Shown: piece after piece, positions 1 through 7,393 of the stretch
Position numbering within the stretch: the stretch's first letter is position 1
Layout of the letters: the number at the start of each line of letters is the position of its first letter
Assembly: GCF_002743335.1 (NCBI RefSeq)
Contig: NZ_PDZB01000017.1
Location: 1 to 64,000, forward strand
DNA length: 64,000 nt
Direction: 5' to 3'
Source: Sporosarcina sp. P32b
GTDB taxonomy: Bacteria; Bacillota; Bacilli; Bacillales_A; Planococcaceae
Notes under the pieces: model-generated
Seen by the model: the letters and a program-made list of their open reading frames with translations, nothing else
Database searches by the model: none
What the model was told of the DNA's origin: nothing
Position numbers and translations under genes: made by a program

Positions 1-145
1 CCGCGTAGCGCACCCATGGACGTTTGAATATTCAAATATCTAATTATTATTGTTTATCATCGTGTAAAAAATATTTTTTTGGCACCCTTACAACGGCTCA
101 AACCGTTGATACATCAACATTTATAGAGGGAGGGAGGGTACTCAA

Positions 146-460
146 ATGGCATTAGGCATATTAGAAATTATGTATATAATTTTAATAGTCTTAGCAATAG
201 GGATTCAAGTGTTACTGTATAAAAGTAAATCTAATAACAGTATAATCATAGTCAATATGGTGTTTGGCCTACTTTTATCTTACCTAGCGTTTACAACTTT
301 CCCTACAAACTTTGCAGTTCAAAGAACATTAGCGATAGCAATGGGGATTGTAGCTATATTAGCAGTTGTTATAAAGTTCAGAAGTGAAGAACTTGTGCTG
401 TTAAGTAAAATTGCGCTCTCAATTTCTATCGTTGTTAGCTTAGCCTTATTATTTTTATGA
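146..460 (+). CDS. small integral membrane protein, unknown function
   Basis: A 104-residue, almost entirely hydrophobic protein with about four predicted membrane helices (roughly residues 5-24, 33-50, 58-77 and 85-103), joined by short polar loops (KSKSNN, KFRSEE). The ATG is preceded by a purine-rich GGGAGGGAGGG ribosome site, and a hairpin terminator follows 30 bases after the stop, so it looks like a real monocistronic gene. I do not recognise the family. A palindrome TTTGAATATTCAAA lies upstream at 23-36, but no operator assignment is possible. No enzymatic residues stand out; a small membrane-embedded structural or sensory role is only a guess. Confidence 0.7.
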   Translation: MALGILEIMYIILIVLAIGIQVLLYKSKSNNSIIIVNMVFGLLLSYLAFTTFPTNFAVQRTLAIAMGIVAILAVVIKFRSEELVLLSKIALSISIVVSLALLFL

Positions 461-488
461 TAAGTTATACACTATGAATAGAAGTAAC

Positions 489-527
489 AAAGACAAGATG
501 CCCTGTAAATGGGTATCTTGTCTTTTA
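489..527 (+). terminator. rho-independent terminator
   Basis: A stem of AGACAAGATGCCC and GGGTATCTTGTCT is followed by TTTT. It lies between the convergent small membrane protein gene and the cupin gene. Confidence 0.8.
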
Positions 528-563
528 ACTTTTACTATCACAGCAACAGTGCACTTTAGATGA

Positions 564-1136
564 CTACATATCTGTCTTGTGAGTAGTATGTGTGGACTCC
601 ATTTCTTCCGCAATAGCTTTTGTTTCATGTACCGTACCGCGCGGATGATTTGGTGGCGCATAAATAGAATATAATTTGATGGGCACAGCACCAGTGTTCG
701 TAAGATTATGCCAAGTTCCAGCTGGAATAATAATAATATCATTATCCTGAACGTGCCGCTCGAAATCTACTTGATCTTTTCTACTCCCCATCTGAACAAT
801 ACCTTGCCCTTCCTCAAGCCGAATAAATTGATCAACATGCGGATGTATTTCTAAACCAATATCCTCTCCAGGTGAAATACTCATAAGTGTGAGTTGCAAA
901 TGGTCACCGGTCCATAATGCAGTGCGGAACGTTTGGTTTCGTTTGGTTGCCTCTTCTATATTGATCGTGAAGGGCATAGGACCAAAATCTGTTTGACGAC
1001 GTTGTGTTAGTACAGATGGATACTCAGCTTGATTCATTTGATGTGTAGGATAAAAATTGAAACAAGGCCATACATACATTGGTTGATACCAACACACTAA
1101 CATGAAATTAGAAACAGGTTGATTGATTGAACTCAT
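564..1136 (-). CDS. cupin domain protein
   Basis: About 190 residues with one cupin fold. Motif 1 is visible as GLEIHPHVDQFIRLEEGQG, giving two histidines and a glutamate for metal binding. Motif 2 is visible as PAGTWHNLTN with the third histidine. The N-terminal 60 residues are rich in aromatics and Asn. Single-domain cupins include dioxygenases, isomerases and binding proteins, so the substrate cannot be named. The start is uncertain: ATG at 1136 has purines immediately before it but poor spacing, and an in-frame GTG at 1178 would add 14 residues with no clear ribosome site. The gene is alone and points toward the preceding gene. Confidence 0.75.
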   Translation of the reverse strand: MSSINQPVSNFMLVCWYQPMYVWPCFNFYPTHQMNQAEYPSVLTQRRQTDFGPMPFTINIEEATKRNQTFRTALWTGDHLQLTLMSISPGEDIGLEIHPHVDQFIRLEEGQGIVQMGSRKDQVDFERHVQDNDIIIIPAGTWHNLTNTGAVPIKLYSIYAPPNHPRGTVHETKAIAEEMESTHTTHKTDM

Positions 1137-1236
1137 CCCTTTCTTTATGTTTTCATCATAGTATATGTCTATCAACACTTTTTGTGTTCAACAGAAATGT
1201 GAGCAAACGGCTAAACCAATTGTGACTAGAATTCAC

Positions 1237-1359
1237 AAAGCGACCATTACTTTATTTGAATAAGAAAACGTACGAATATTTGAGTATGCGGAGAAGATAG
1301 AAGCTATGAATGCCGTGAAGAATTTCAGTGAATATACCATTCTAACTTATACGAAATAA
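1237..1359 (+). pseudogene. decayed copy of the tandem 40-codon small protein gene
   Basis: Codon-for-codon alignment with the three intact copies downstream holds over the full 123 bases without any indel. The start codon is replaced by AAA, the next two codons differ, and codon 9 is an in-frame TAA. The remaining residues (ENVRIFEYAEK, then a NFSEYTILTYTK-like end) are clearly the same family. It carries its own terminator. A 19-base inverted repeat TTGTGACTAGAATTCACAA runs into the dead start codon and resembles the Rex-like site of the intact array with one extra spacer base. It is too short and broken to be expressed as the family protein. Confidence 0.85.
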
Positions 1360-1376
1360 GCAGTTAGTACTTTAAT

Positions 1377-1403
1377 CCGTAGCATACATCGCTACGTTTT
1401 TTT
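1377..1403 (+). terminator. terminator of the pseudogene unit
   Basis: A stem CGTAGC/GCTACG is followed by seven T residues. It is close in sequence to the terminator that ends the intact three-gene array at 2209-2237, so gene and terminator were probably duplicated together. Confidence 0.75.
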
Positions 1404-1535
1404 ACATGTATATTGAATTGGAATATTTATAATTGAAGATACCAGTTCACAGAGTATGTCGAAGGATGTAATTTTGTGTTGATGAAAAAATCAAATTATA
1501 TTTTTAAAACATGCATAAATTACATTTCACTTATA

Positions 1536-1549
1536 AGAAAACGTTTGCA
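1536..1549 (+). promoter_or_regulatory. possible cre (CcpA) site
   Basis: AGAAAACGTTTGCA matches the catabolite-responsive-element consensus TGWAARCGYTWWCW at about 12 of 14 positions. It lies some 50 bases upstream of the Rex-like site and 170 bases upstream of the first small gene. Chance matches of this quality are not rare, so this is only a candidate. Confidence 0.35.
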
Positions 1550-1591
1550 GACACAGTTATGACATATGTAAGCGTTTTGACTTTGAATAAA

Positions 1592-1609
1592 TTGTGAAAT
1601 GTTTCACAT
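1592..1609 (+). promoter_or_regulatory. Rex-like redox operator
   Basis: TTGTGAAATGTTTCACAT matches the Rex operator TTGTGAA-N4-TTCACAA at every arm position but the last. Rex represses fermentative and anaerobic genes when NADH/NAD+ is low. The site lies 110 bases upstream of the first tandem small gene, with a possible -10 (TATGAT, 1637-1642) downstream. It is the only plausible operator between the pseudogene terminator and the array. Confidence 0.65.
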
Positions 1610-1718
1610 GGCGGTTTCTTTTGTTGTAGAACAGAGTATGATAAGAGTAACAAAAGAAATTGGTTAGCAGATTCCATTCAAGGAAGTATGCTGCCAAACA
1701 AAAGGGAGACTACACAAT

Positions 1719-1841
1719 ATGTGGGTTATCACATTGTTTGACCGAGCAAACGTAAGAATCTTTGAATATGCTGAAAAGGCCGAAGCAATAAAAGCAATGA
1801 AAAATTTTAACAATTACGCAGTCCTAACATACACATACTAA
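1719..1841 (+). CDS. tandem 40-residue small protein, copy 1
   Basis: This is the first of three intact tandem copies. The 40-residue product starts MWVITLFDRANVRIFEYAEK and ends NNYAVLTYTY. The predicted layout is strand (WVITLF), strand (VRIFEYA), helix (EKAEAIKAMKNF), strand (YAVLTYT), a compact beta-beta-alpha-beta unit with no cysteines, no signal peptide and no membrane segment. The ribosome site AAAGGGAGAC lies about 9 bases before the ATG. I do not recognise the family. Strict preservation of the reading frame and of the residue pattern in all copies argues that it is translated. Confidence 0.8.
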   Translation: MWVITLFDRANVRIFEYAEKAEAIKAMKNFNNYAVLTYTY

Positions 1842-1893
1842 GCATTGGCTTTTATATTGATAAATAAATACAAATTAAAAGGAGACTGACAAC

Positions 1894-2016
1894 ATGTGGG
1901 TTATTACATTATTTGATCAAGAAAACGTGAGGATTTTTGAATATGCTGAGAAGGCAGAAGCAACTAGCGCAATGAAGAACTTTAACAATTACGCAGTTTT
2001 AACATACACATACTAA
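1894..2016 (+). CDS. tandem 40-residue small protein, copy 2
   Basis: The second copy begins 175 bases after the first. It encodes MWVITLFDQENVRIFEYAEK, then a variable ATSA stretch, AMKNF, and the same NNYAVLTYTY end as copy 1. Its own ribosome site is AAAAGGAGACTGACAAC. Both the gene and the roughly 50-base spacer before it are repeated, so the duplication unit is spacer plus gene. No promoter or terminator lies between copies, so the three are probably one transcript. Differences between copies fall mainly at residues 9-10, 24-25 and 31-32 and at the C-terminus. Function unknown. Confidence 0.8.
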   Translation: MWVITLFDQENVRIFEYAEKAEATSAMKNFNNYAVLTYTY

Positions 2017-2069
2017 GCACTGACTTACCTATTGATAAATGAATACAAATTAAAAGGAGACTGGAAAAC

Positions 2070-2192
2070 ATGTGGGTAATTACTTTATTCGATCAAGCAA
2101 ACGTACGTATTTTTGAATATGCTGAAAAAGCAGAAGCGACAGATGCAATGAAGAACTTCAGCAAATATGCAGTTCTTTCATACACAAAATAA
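2070..2192 (+). CDS. tandem 40-residue small protein, copy 3
   Basis: The third copy begins 176 bases after the second. It encodes MWVITLFDQANVRIFEYAEK with ATDAMKNF and ends SKYAVLSYTK. The C-terminal lysine matches the pseudogene copy (TYTK) rather than copies 1 and 2 (TYTY). The ribosome site is AAAAGGAGACTGG. A strong terminator follows 17 bases after the stop and ends the array. The next gene, a BASS-family transporter, starts 151 bases later with its own ribosome site, so a shared role is possible but not shown. Confidence 0.8.
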   Translation: MWVITLFDQANVRIFEYAEKAEATDAMKNFSKYAVLSYTK

Positions 2193-2208
2193 TTTCGTCA
2201 TCAAACAC

Positions 2209-2237
2209 CCGTAGCGATTTATTGCTGCGGTTTTTTT
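2209..2237 (+). terminator. terminator of the small-gene array
   Basis: A stem CCGTAGC/GCTGCGG with an eight-base loop is followed by a seven-T run, directly after copy 3. Confidence 0.85.
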
Positions 2238-2343
2238 ATATCTCTTTTTATTTTTAAGATAGAGTATTGTTTTTCACACAATCTACTATGCTAGAATACG
2301 ACTATATCAACTATGACGTCAGGCTAGTAAAGAAGGGAATTAT

Positions 2344-3303
2344 ATGTTTAGTAAATTGAATACCTTTTTACAACGATGGATTGCCATCTTGACACCTCTT
2401 AGCTTAGTTATAGGTGTATTGTTTCATCAAGTAGGGGAGCAGTTATTATTTATCGTCTCCTGGCTGTTTGCGTTTATGACGTTTGTAGGTAGTCTTGGTA
2501 TGAATGTTAAAGAAATTCGTATGGTAAGGAAGTATCCTGCCGTAGTGCTTGCAAGCATCGCCTTTTTGCATATAGTAATGCCTGCATGGGCTTATTTTTT
2601 ATCCACAATCTTTTTTGATGATCATTTACTGACGGTAGGTTTTGTGTTGTCGGTAGCTATTCCGACGGGTGTTACGAGTGTAATTTGGGTAACTATCTCG
2701 AAAGGTAATCTGCCTTTGTGCTTATCTATCATATTGATTGATACATTACTGGCACCTATTATTTTACCGGCTATTCTATATTTCGTCGTAGGAGAAAATG
2801 TAACAATTGATACGATGTCACTAATACTTAATTTACTTTGGATGATTGTACTACCTACCATATTAGGTATTACGTTAAATGAACTATCAAAAGGAAGCAT
2901 CCAAAATAAATGGGGCCCCTATTTAGCTCCACTTTCTAAATTAAGTCTATTTGCGATTGTTGCAATCAATGGTAGTGCCGTAGCGCCTTATGTACAGAAG
3001 GTTTCTTTAGAACTTGTCGGTATTATTGCTCTAGTATTGTTCATAGCGTTAACGGGCTATGCAACTGCCTTATGGATCGCGCATGTACTATGGAAGGATC
3101 CAATAATTGCTACGACGTTCATGTTTGTTGGGGGTATGCGAAATATCGCTACAGGTGTTGTAATAGCGACGACTTTCTTCCCGGCGAAAGTCGCAATGCC
3201 TGTCGTTTTGGGTATGCTATTCCAGCAAGTACTTGCCTCTGTATACAATAAGGTAGGGAATTGGTATGGAAGACGTCATTACAAGATTATTGAAGAGGTA
3301 TAA
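2344..3303 (+). CDS. bile acid:sodium symporter (BASS) family transporter
   Basis: A 319-residue polytopic membrane protein with about nine to ten hydrophobic segments. The start and length match the B. subtilis YocS-like branch of the BASS family. Conserved features include the GSLGMNVKEIR loop after the second helix, VAIPTGVTSVIWV, and a late GGMRNIATGVVIATTFFP segment that corresponds to the sodium-binding crossover region. Members import organic anions with sodium; the substrate here is unknown. ATG 2344 follows an AAGAAGGG ribosome site. It lies between the small-gene array terminator and a strong terminator, so it is probably monocistronic. Confidence 0.85.
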   Translation: MFSKLNTFLQRWIAILTPLSLVIGVLFHQVGEQLLFIVSWLFAFMTFVGSLGMNVKEIRMVRKYPAVVLASIAFLHIVMPAWAYFLSTIFFDDHLLTVGFVLSVAIPTGVTSVIWVTISKGNLPLCLSIILIDTLLAPIILPAILYFVVGENVTIDTMSLILNLLWMIVLPTILGITLNELSKGSIQNKWGPYLAPLSKLSLFAIVAINGSAVAPYVQKVSLELVGIIALVLFIALTGYATALWIAHVLWKDPIIATTFMFVGGMRNIATGVVIATTFFPAKVAMPVVLGMLFQQVLASVYNKVGNWYGRRHYKIIEEV

Positions 3304-3306
3304 AAT

Positions 3307-3359
3307 AAAACAACTGCCGCCATTCTAAAGATTAGAAAGCGGCAGTTGTTTTATTTTTT
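3307..3359. terminator. bidirectional terminator
   Basis: AAAACAACTGCCGC and GCGGCAGTTGTTTT form a long stem with A and T tracts on both sides. It serves the BASS transporter gene on the plus strand and overlaps the end of the small minus-strand gene. Confidence 0.85.
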
Positions 3360-3530
3360 CTTCTTCTTATTTTTGGGCCTAGATCCAAACTCTGCAGAAA
3401 ACTCTTCTAATGAATGCCCCTCCGGATGTTGATTATTACTGTTACTCGCTTCTTTGTTTTTATTTTCATACGTATTCAACGGGTTGTGTGTCCGTTCATT
3501 CATGGTTTTTTTATTATTTTTATTCGTCAT
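3351..3530 (-). CDS. small hydrophilic basic protein, unknown
   Basis: A 59-residue protein starting at MTNKNNKK. It is rich in Asn, Lys and Glu, has no hydrophobic core, and ends in a PKNKKKKK tail. The start is chosen because AGGAGGTGG sits 6-7 bases upstream of this ATG. Composition resembles small spore or stress proteins of bacilli, but I cannot match it to a named small acid-soluble spore protein. Its last codons overlap the shared terminator. Confidence 0.6.
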   Translation of the reverse strand: MTNKNNKKTMNERTHNPLNTYENKNKEASNSNNQHPEGHSLEEFSAEFGSRPKNKKKKK

Positions 3531-3644
3531 GTTCGTCCACCTCCTACTGACTAGAATGGACAAAATTCGAAGTTTTATGCGACAGCTAACGATATCAATA
3601 GAAGTCTGAAAAATGTTATCATGACTAAAAGATGAGGTGGAGCT

Positions 3645-5291
3645 ATGCAAAAAGTATCTAGAATATTGCTGTTACTCGTCGTCAGTGCAATTTTTATGAT
3701 AGCAATAGGGTGTTCAAATCAAAAGAGCGATCAGAATGAACAATCTAAACAAATAGAAATACGAAATAAACAGAACGAACAAGCGTTGATTGGGATCCGC
3801 GATGCGGCTGAAAAAGGAAAATTGCCCAACCAACAGTGGCAGGCAGGAAAATCTACTTTACAACAAATCCAAGATCAAATAGGAGAAGCAGATAAAGTAG
3901 AACGTGATAGTAAAGGAACGCATGTGGTTTATGAAAGAGAGCAGCTGAAGCTTCGTTTAACAGAGAATAATCTGGTCTACAAATTACGTACAGTGGAATC
4001 AACACTCGATGATGTTACGCAGTCTCAAACCAAGGAAATACTAGGAGCTCCGGATAAACTGAGACAAGTAGATGAGCAAACGGCATTTATTTATGAGTTG
4101 AATGATGAATATCGATTAACCTTGTTGTTTACTTCTTCAGAAAACCATGCATTCATCGTAGAAATTGCTGTACTTCATAAGCCGAGTGCTGAAATTCAGG
4201 CTGTGATAGAGGGAATGCAACTAGATGAGAAGCTAGGTCAGATGATTATGATGGGTGTGCAAGGTCCACAGCTGGATTCAGTAGCGAAAACATTTATTCA
4301 AGACAGACATGTCGGTGGCATCATTTTATTTAAACGTAATTTCGTTTCTGTTTCGCAGTCACTTAACTTGATTAATGAGTTAAAACAGGCCAATGCAAAT
4401 TCAAAAACCCCGTTATTCATTGGTGCAGATGAAGAAGGAGGGCGCGTTACGCGATTGCCAAAAGGGCTCATGAAAACTCCTTCCAATCGTAAAGTTGGAA
4501 ATGCTGCAAATGGGAAATATGCATACGATATTGGAGAGTTAATTGGTCGGAAGATGAGTGCATTCGGGTTGAATATGGATTTTGCACCTGTACTTGACGT
4601 AGATAGCAATCCGAATAATCCAGTGATTGGTGACCGTTCATATGGTAATGATGCACGGCTAGTCAGTAAAGCAGGAATCCAGCAAGCGAACGGAATGGCA
4701 TCACAATATGTTATACCTGTCGTCAAACACTTTCCGGGACATGGTGATACAAGTATAGACTCGCATATTGATTTGCCCGTAATCACGCATACTAAGGAGC
4801 GCTTGCAGAATGTAGAACTGCTTCCCTTTAAACAGGCGATTAAGGGTGGCGTAAATGGGGTAATGGTCGGCCATTTACTTGTAGAGGCATATGATCCGAA
4901 AACACCTGCATCATTTTCAAAAATAATTATTCAAGACTTATTGCGTGATGAATTACAGTTTGACGGTGTTGTTATTACAGATGACTTGGTCATGGGAGCT
5001 ATCGTTGAAAACTATTCGATTGGTGAGGTGGGAATCCAATCTATTGTAGCAGGTGGAGATATTTTGCTCGTTGGGCATAAATATACGCCAGTAAACGAAC
5101 TACTCACCGCATTACAAGCGGCTATAAATGAGGGAGTCATTACAGAACAACGAATCAATCAAAGTGTCGAGCGTATTTTACTGATGAAGCAACAGTATGA
5201 AGTGAAGGATATTCAACGAGAGCAAGTGAATGTAGAAGAGCTGAATCAACAAACGAAGGAACTTATTAAGAAAATCGAATCAGGTAATTAA
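3645..5291 (+). CDS. lipoprotein beta-N-acetylhexosaminidase, GH3 family (NagZ-like)
   Basis: A 548-residue secreted lipoprotein: the signal peptide ends with lipobox AIGC (Cys23). The GH3 TIM-barrel spans roughly residues 190-520, with KHFPGHGDT (361-369, the histidine-aspartate dyad typical of NagZ) and VITDD (nucleophile Asp446). Members remove N-acetylglucosamine from muropeptides in cell-wall recycling. Residues 30-185 form an extra N-terminal region, with a segment around 120-180 (TLDDVTQSQTKEILGAPDKL) resembling small lipoprotein assembly-type folds. It lacks the large C-terminal domain of B. subtilis NagZ. It is 18 bases upstream of a lipase-like gene, so the two are probably co-transcribed. 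Confidence 0.85.
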   Translation: MQKVSRILLLLVVSAIFMIAIGCSNQKSDQNEQSKQIEIRNKQNEQALIGIRDAAEKGKLPNQQWQAGKSTLQQIQDQIGEADKVERDSKGTHVVYEREQLKLRLTENNLVYKLRTVESTLDDVTQSQTKEILGAPDKLRQVDEQTAFIYELNDEYRLTLLFTSSENHAFIVEIAVLHKPSAEIQAVIEGMQLDEKLGQMIMMGVQGPQLDSVAKTFIQDRHVGGIILFKRNFVSVSQSLNLINELKQANANSKTPLFIGADEEGGRVTRLPKGLMKTPSNRKVGNAANGKYAYDIGELIGRKMSAFGLNMDFAPVLDVDSNPNNPVIGDRSYGNDARLVSKAGIQQANGMASQYVIPVVKHFPGHGDTSIDSHIDLPVITHTKERLQNVELLPFKQAIKGGVNGVMVGHLLVEAYDPKTPASFSKIIIQDLLRDELQFDGVVITDDLVMGAIVENYSIGEVGIQSIVAGGDILLVGHKYTPVNELLTALQAAINEGVITEQRINQSVERILLMKQQYEVKDIQREQVNVEELNQQTKELIKKIESGN

Positions 5292-5309
5292 CGATAAAGG
5301 AGTGATCGT

Positions 5310-5942
5310 GTGGAAAAACGAGTCCTCTTACTTCATGGTTTTAATAAAAACTCACGCGATATGCAGACATTGTCTACCTATTTAGAACATCTCGGTTTTC
5401 AATGCAGATCGCTCGACTTACCGTTAACATATCATGAATTTGATCAATCTCTTTATTATGTGGAAAAACATTTATCCGATATGGTTTCAAAAAAAGATGG
5501 GCCTATTCATTTGGTTGGTCACAGTACAGGCGGTCTTCTTATTCGAAAAGTATTGCAGGAATCACAATGGATGGATTCAATTGGTCATTGTGTGCAAATT
5601 GCCACGCCCAACAAAGGAAGTCAGCTTGCATACGTGGCGAGTAAAATTTCAGGATACACTGAGTACTATAGAACATTGCGGTCATTGAACGCAACGTATA
5701 TTGAGCAACTAAATTTGCCGGACGTGACTCCCTTTTCAATTGGCGCAATCGCAGGAAACCGTAACCATTTATGGCTTGGAATGTTACTCCGAGGAGAAAA
5801 TGATGGAAGAATAGAGTTGAGTTCAGTTTACTATCCGGGACTAGCTGATTTTATAACGTTGCCATATGGACATAAAGAAATCCATCACCAAAAAGAAGTA
5901 GCTGAATTAACTGCACGTTTTTTGCGAACTGGGCATTTTTAA
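5310..5942 (+). CDS. alpha/beta hydrolase, lipase-like
   Basis: A 210-residue cytosolic alpha/beta hydrolase. RVLLLHGFNKNSRDM is the oxyanion-hole strand and loop, and LVGHSTGG carries the catalytic serine (Ser72). A histidine near GHKEIHH in the last 25 residues is a good candidate for the triad. The small lid-less size and the HGF/GHSTGG pattern resemble triacylglycerol-lipase or PGAP1-like esterases. The start is GTG at 5310 after AAAGGAG. It follows the GH3 glycosidase closely, but no shared substrate is evident. Confidence 0.75.
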   Translation: MEKRVLLLHGFNKNSRDMQTLSTYLEHLGFQCRSLDLPLTYHEFDQSLYYVEKHLSDMVSKKDGPIHLVGHSTGGLLIRKVLQESQWMDSIGHCVQIATPNKGSQLAYVASKISGYTEYYRTLRSLNATYIEQLNLPDVTPFSIGAIAGNRNHLWLGMLLRGENDGRIELSSVYYPGLADFITLPYGHKEIHHQKEVAELTARFLRTGHF

Positions 5943-6041
5943 TATATTTTTTTCTACTTGAAAAAATTCACAGCTCTAATTACCTTGTAATATTCATTTC
6001 AGCGGGCATGCTACAGCTGAGGGAATAAGGAGGATGATTGG

Positions 6042-6836
6042 ATGAGTATTAGCGAAGAATTGAAAAAGTTGAAAGCATTTCACTGTGATGACCGATGTGT
6101 GCTGTCAGTATACTTAAACACGAATCCTGCAGATCCTGAACAACAGCAAGCAGCGTGGAGAATTCATTTGAAATCAGGTTTGAAAAGGCTTGATGAATAT
6201 CTTGTCGCATCCGGAGATGAAAAGGAATTGACAGCATTTCGTTCGGTGAAAGACCGCGTGATGAAGGAAGTTGAAGATAAGCAAAATGATTTGGCGAAAG
6301 GCGTTATCATTTTTGCGGCAGCAGATCCTGAAATTTGGTCTGTTCATTATGTTCAAGTGGCTGTCAAGACGAGTTTTCATTGGGAGAACCAGGCGATGAC
6401 GAATGAATTCGAGTATATGTTACAAGCATATCCAGAAGCGGGAATAATACTCCCGAGTTACAGCAATGTCCGGATTTTGGATACAGCAATGGGGAGAGTC
6501 CATGACGAAACAGTGTATGAATTTGATTCGGGTCTCGATGTCTGGAAAGAACAAAAGGACATCAAGTCTTCCATACAGCGGGGAGTAGGAGGGCATACAG
6601 ACGGCTTTGATCAGCGCTTAAAAGTGAATCTAGATCGTTTTTATAAAGACATGGGCTCTGTAGTTGGTAACATGAAGAAGAAGCGTGGATGGAAAGAAGT
6701 GCATGTGGCAGGGGAAGCGGAATTGGCCAAAAGCTTTGCGTCTATCTTGCGTGAAAAACCCGAAAGCTGTATTCATAAAAACTTTGGAAAATCGAACAAT
6801 AATCACGTCATCCAAAAGATTTTCGAATCCCGTTAA
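6042..6836 (+). CDS. VLRF1/baeRF-type release factor homologue
   Basis: A 264-residue protein of the bacterial archaeo-eukaryotic release factor (baeRF/VLRF1) group. The N-terminus SISEELKKLKAF, then CVLSVYLNTNPADPEQQQAAW, matches my memory of the family opening, as does the central KGVIIFAA strand. Relatives are proposed to bind stalled ribosomes or the 50S subunit and hydrolyse peptidyl-tRNA; the activity here is inference. A GAT-Q or GGQ-like catalytic tripeptide is not obvious: the region near 180 reads GVGGHTDGFDQR, which may be the loop. It has its own GGAGGATG ribosome site and a terminator 15 bases after the stop. Confidence 0.7.
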   Translation: MSISEELKKLKAFHCDDRCVLSVYLNTNPADPEQQQAAWRIHLKSGLKRLDEYLVASGDEKELTAFRSVKDRVMKEVEDKQNDLAKGVIIFAAADPEIWSVHYVQVAVKTSFHWENQAMTNEFEYMLQAYPEAGIILPSYSNVRILDTAMGRVHDETVYEFDSGLDVWKEQKDIKSSIQRGVGGHTDGFDQRLKVNLDRFYKDMGSVVGNMKKKRGWKEVHVAGEAELAKSFASILREKPESCIHKNFGKSNNNHVIQKIFESR

Positions 6837-6851
6837 GTAGACTCAAAAGAG

Positions 6852-6892
6852 GATGTCCCAAAAGTCAGTGACTTTAAGGGACATTCTTTTTT
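6852..6892 (+). terminator. rho-independent terminator
   Basis: ATGTCCC/GGGACAT and an inner AAGTC/GACTT stem are followed by TTCTTTTTT, just after the release-factor homologue. Confidence 0.85.
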
Positions 6893-6959
6893 ATGTGGTT
6901 TTAAGAATTAGATCAACCTCAAGTTTTATTTACAGTGAAAGAAAGTAGTGAGTACGAGG

Positions 6960-7087
6960 GGATTGAAGCTCCAGCTGGGGACGCTTTCCGGGGGAGTAAT
7001 CTTGAGCCTCCTCGTCGGCTACGCTCCCTGTGGGGTCTCAAGATCACTCTGATTCCCCAGGAGTCGCCCCAGCTTCCTCTTCAATCC
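6960..7087. repeat. imperfect palindromic repeat, copy 1
   Basis: A roughly 128-base imperfect palindrome runs from GATTGAAG to CTTCAATC, with inner arms including GGGGGAGT and ACTC near CTTGAG/CTCAAG. GC content is well above its surroundings and there is no ORF. It is a diverged member of the family also seen at 46164-46291 and 63510-63636, of the dispersed type common between genes in bacilli. The rest of the gap to 7393 shows only a short AAACTC triple repeat (7173-7196) and AT-rich promoter-like sequence. Confidence 0.7.
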
Positions 7088-7393
7088 TACGTTAAAAGTA
7101 GATGTACTTAGATCACTCACTGAAGGTAGTGTGTAATTTGTTGATGTATTCGAACTTATTTAAGTTCAAATTCTGATCAAACTCAAACTCAAACTCAAGT
7201 TTCAAACAACTACTAGCCCACTGACAGTGAACTACAATTAGTATCACCTACTCGCATTGCAAATCCCCGACCCAACACCTATTCCTCCTTATCAATTTCA
7301 TGCACTGTGTTTCATACTTTCTATCAAAGAATAATAACTAAAGTAATTTCAGAATATTAATAGTATACTAAGTTCTAAAGAGGGGGGAGTAAT

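Larger units (their letters stand above)
1719..2192 (+). repeat. direct tandem repeat of about 175 bases, three units
   Basis: Three tandem units of 175-176 bases each contain one 123-base ORF and a conserved spacer. The spacers share ATTGATAAATnAATACAAA and a following TTAAAAGGAGACTG, where n is A or G. A fourth, decayed gene copy lies 480 bases upstream of the first unit. Confidence 0.9.

Noticed and set aside
1719-2192. The three tandem repeats as a CRISPR or simple satellite
   Set aside because: The 175-base unit is coding with a preserved frame and ribosome site in every copy. Spacers are conserved, not unique.
4298-4786. A 162-codon antisense ORF inside the GH3 gene
   Set aside because: Lies entirely opposite the catalytic domain. 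No ribosome site or family resemblance.
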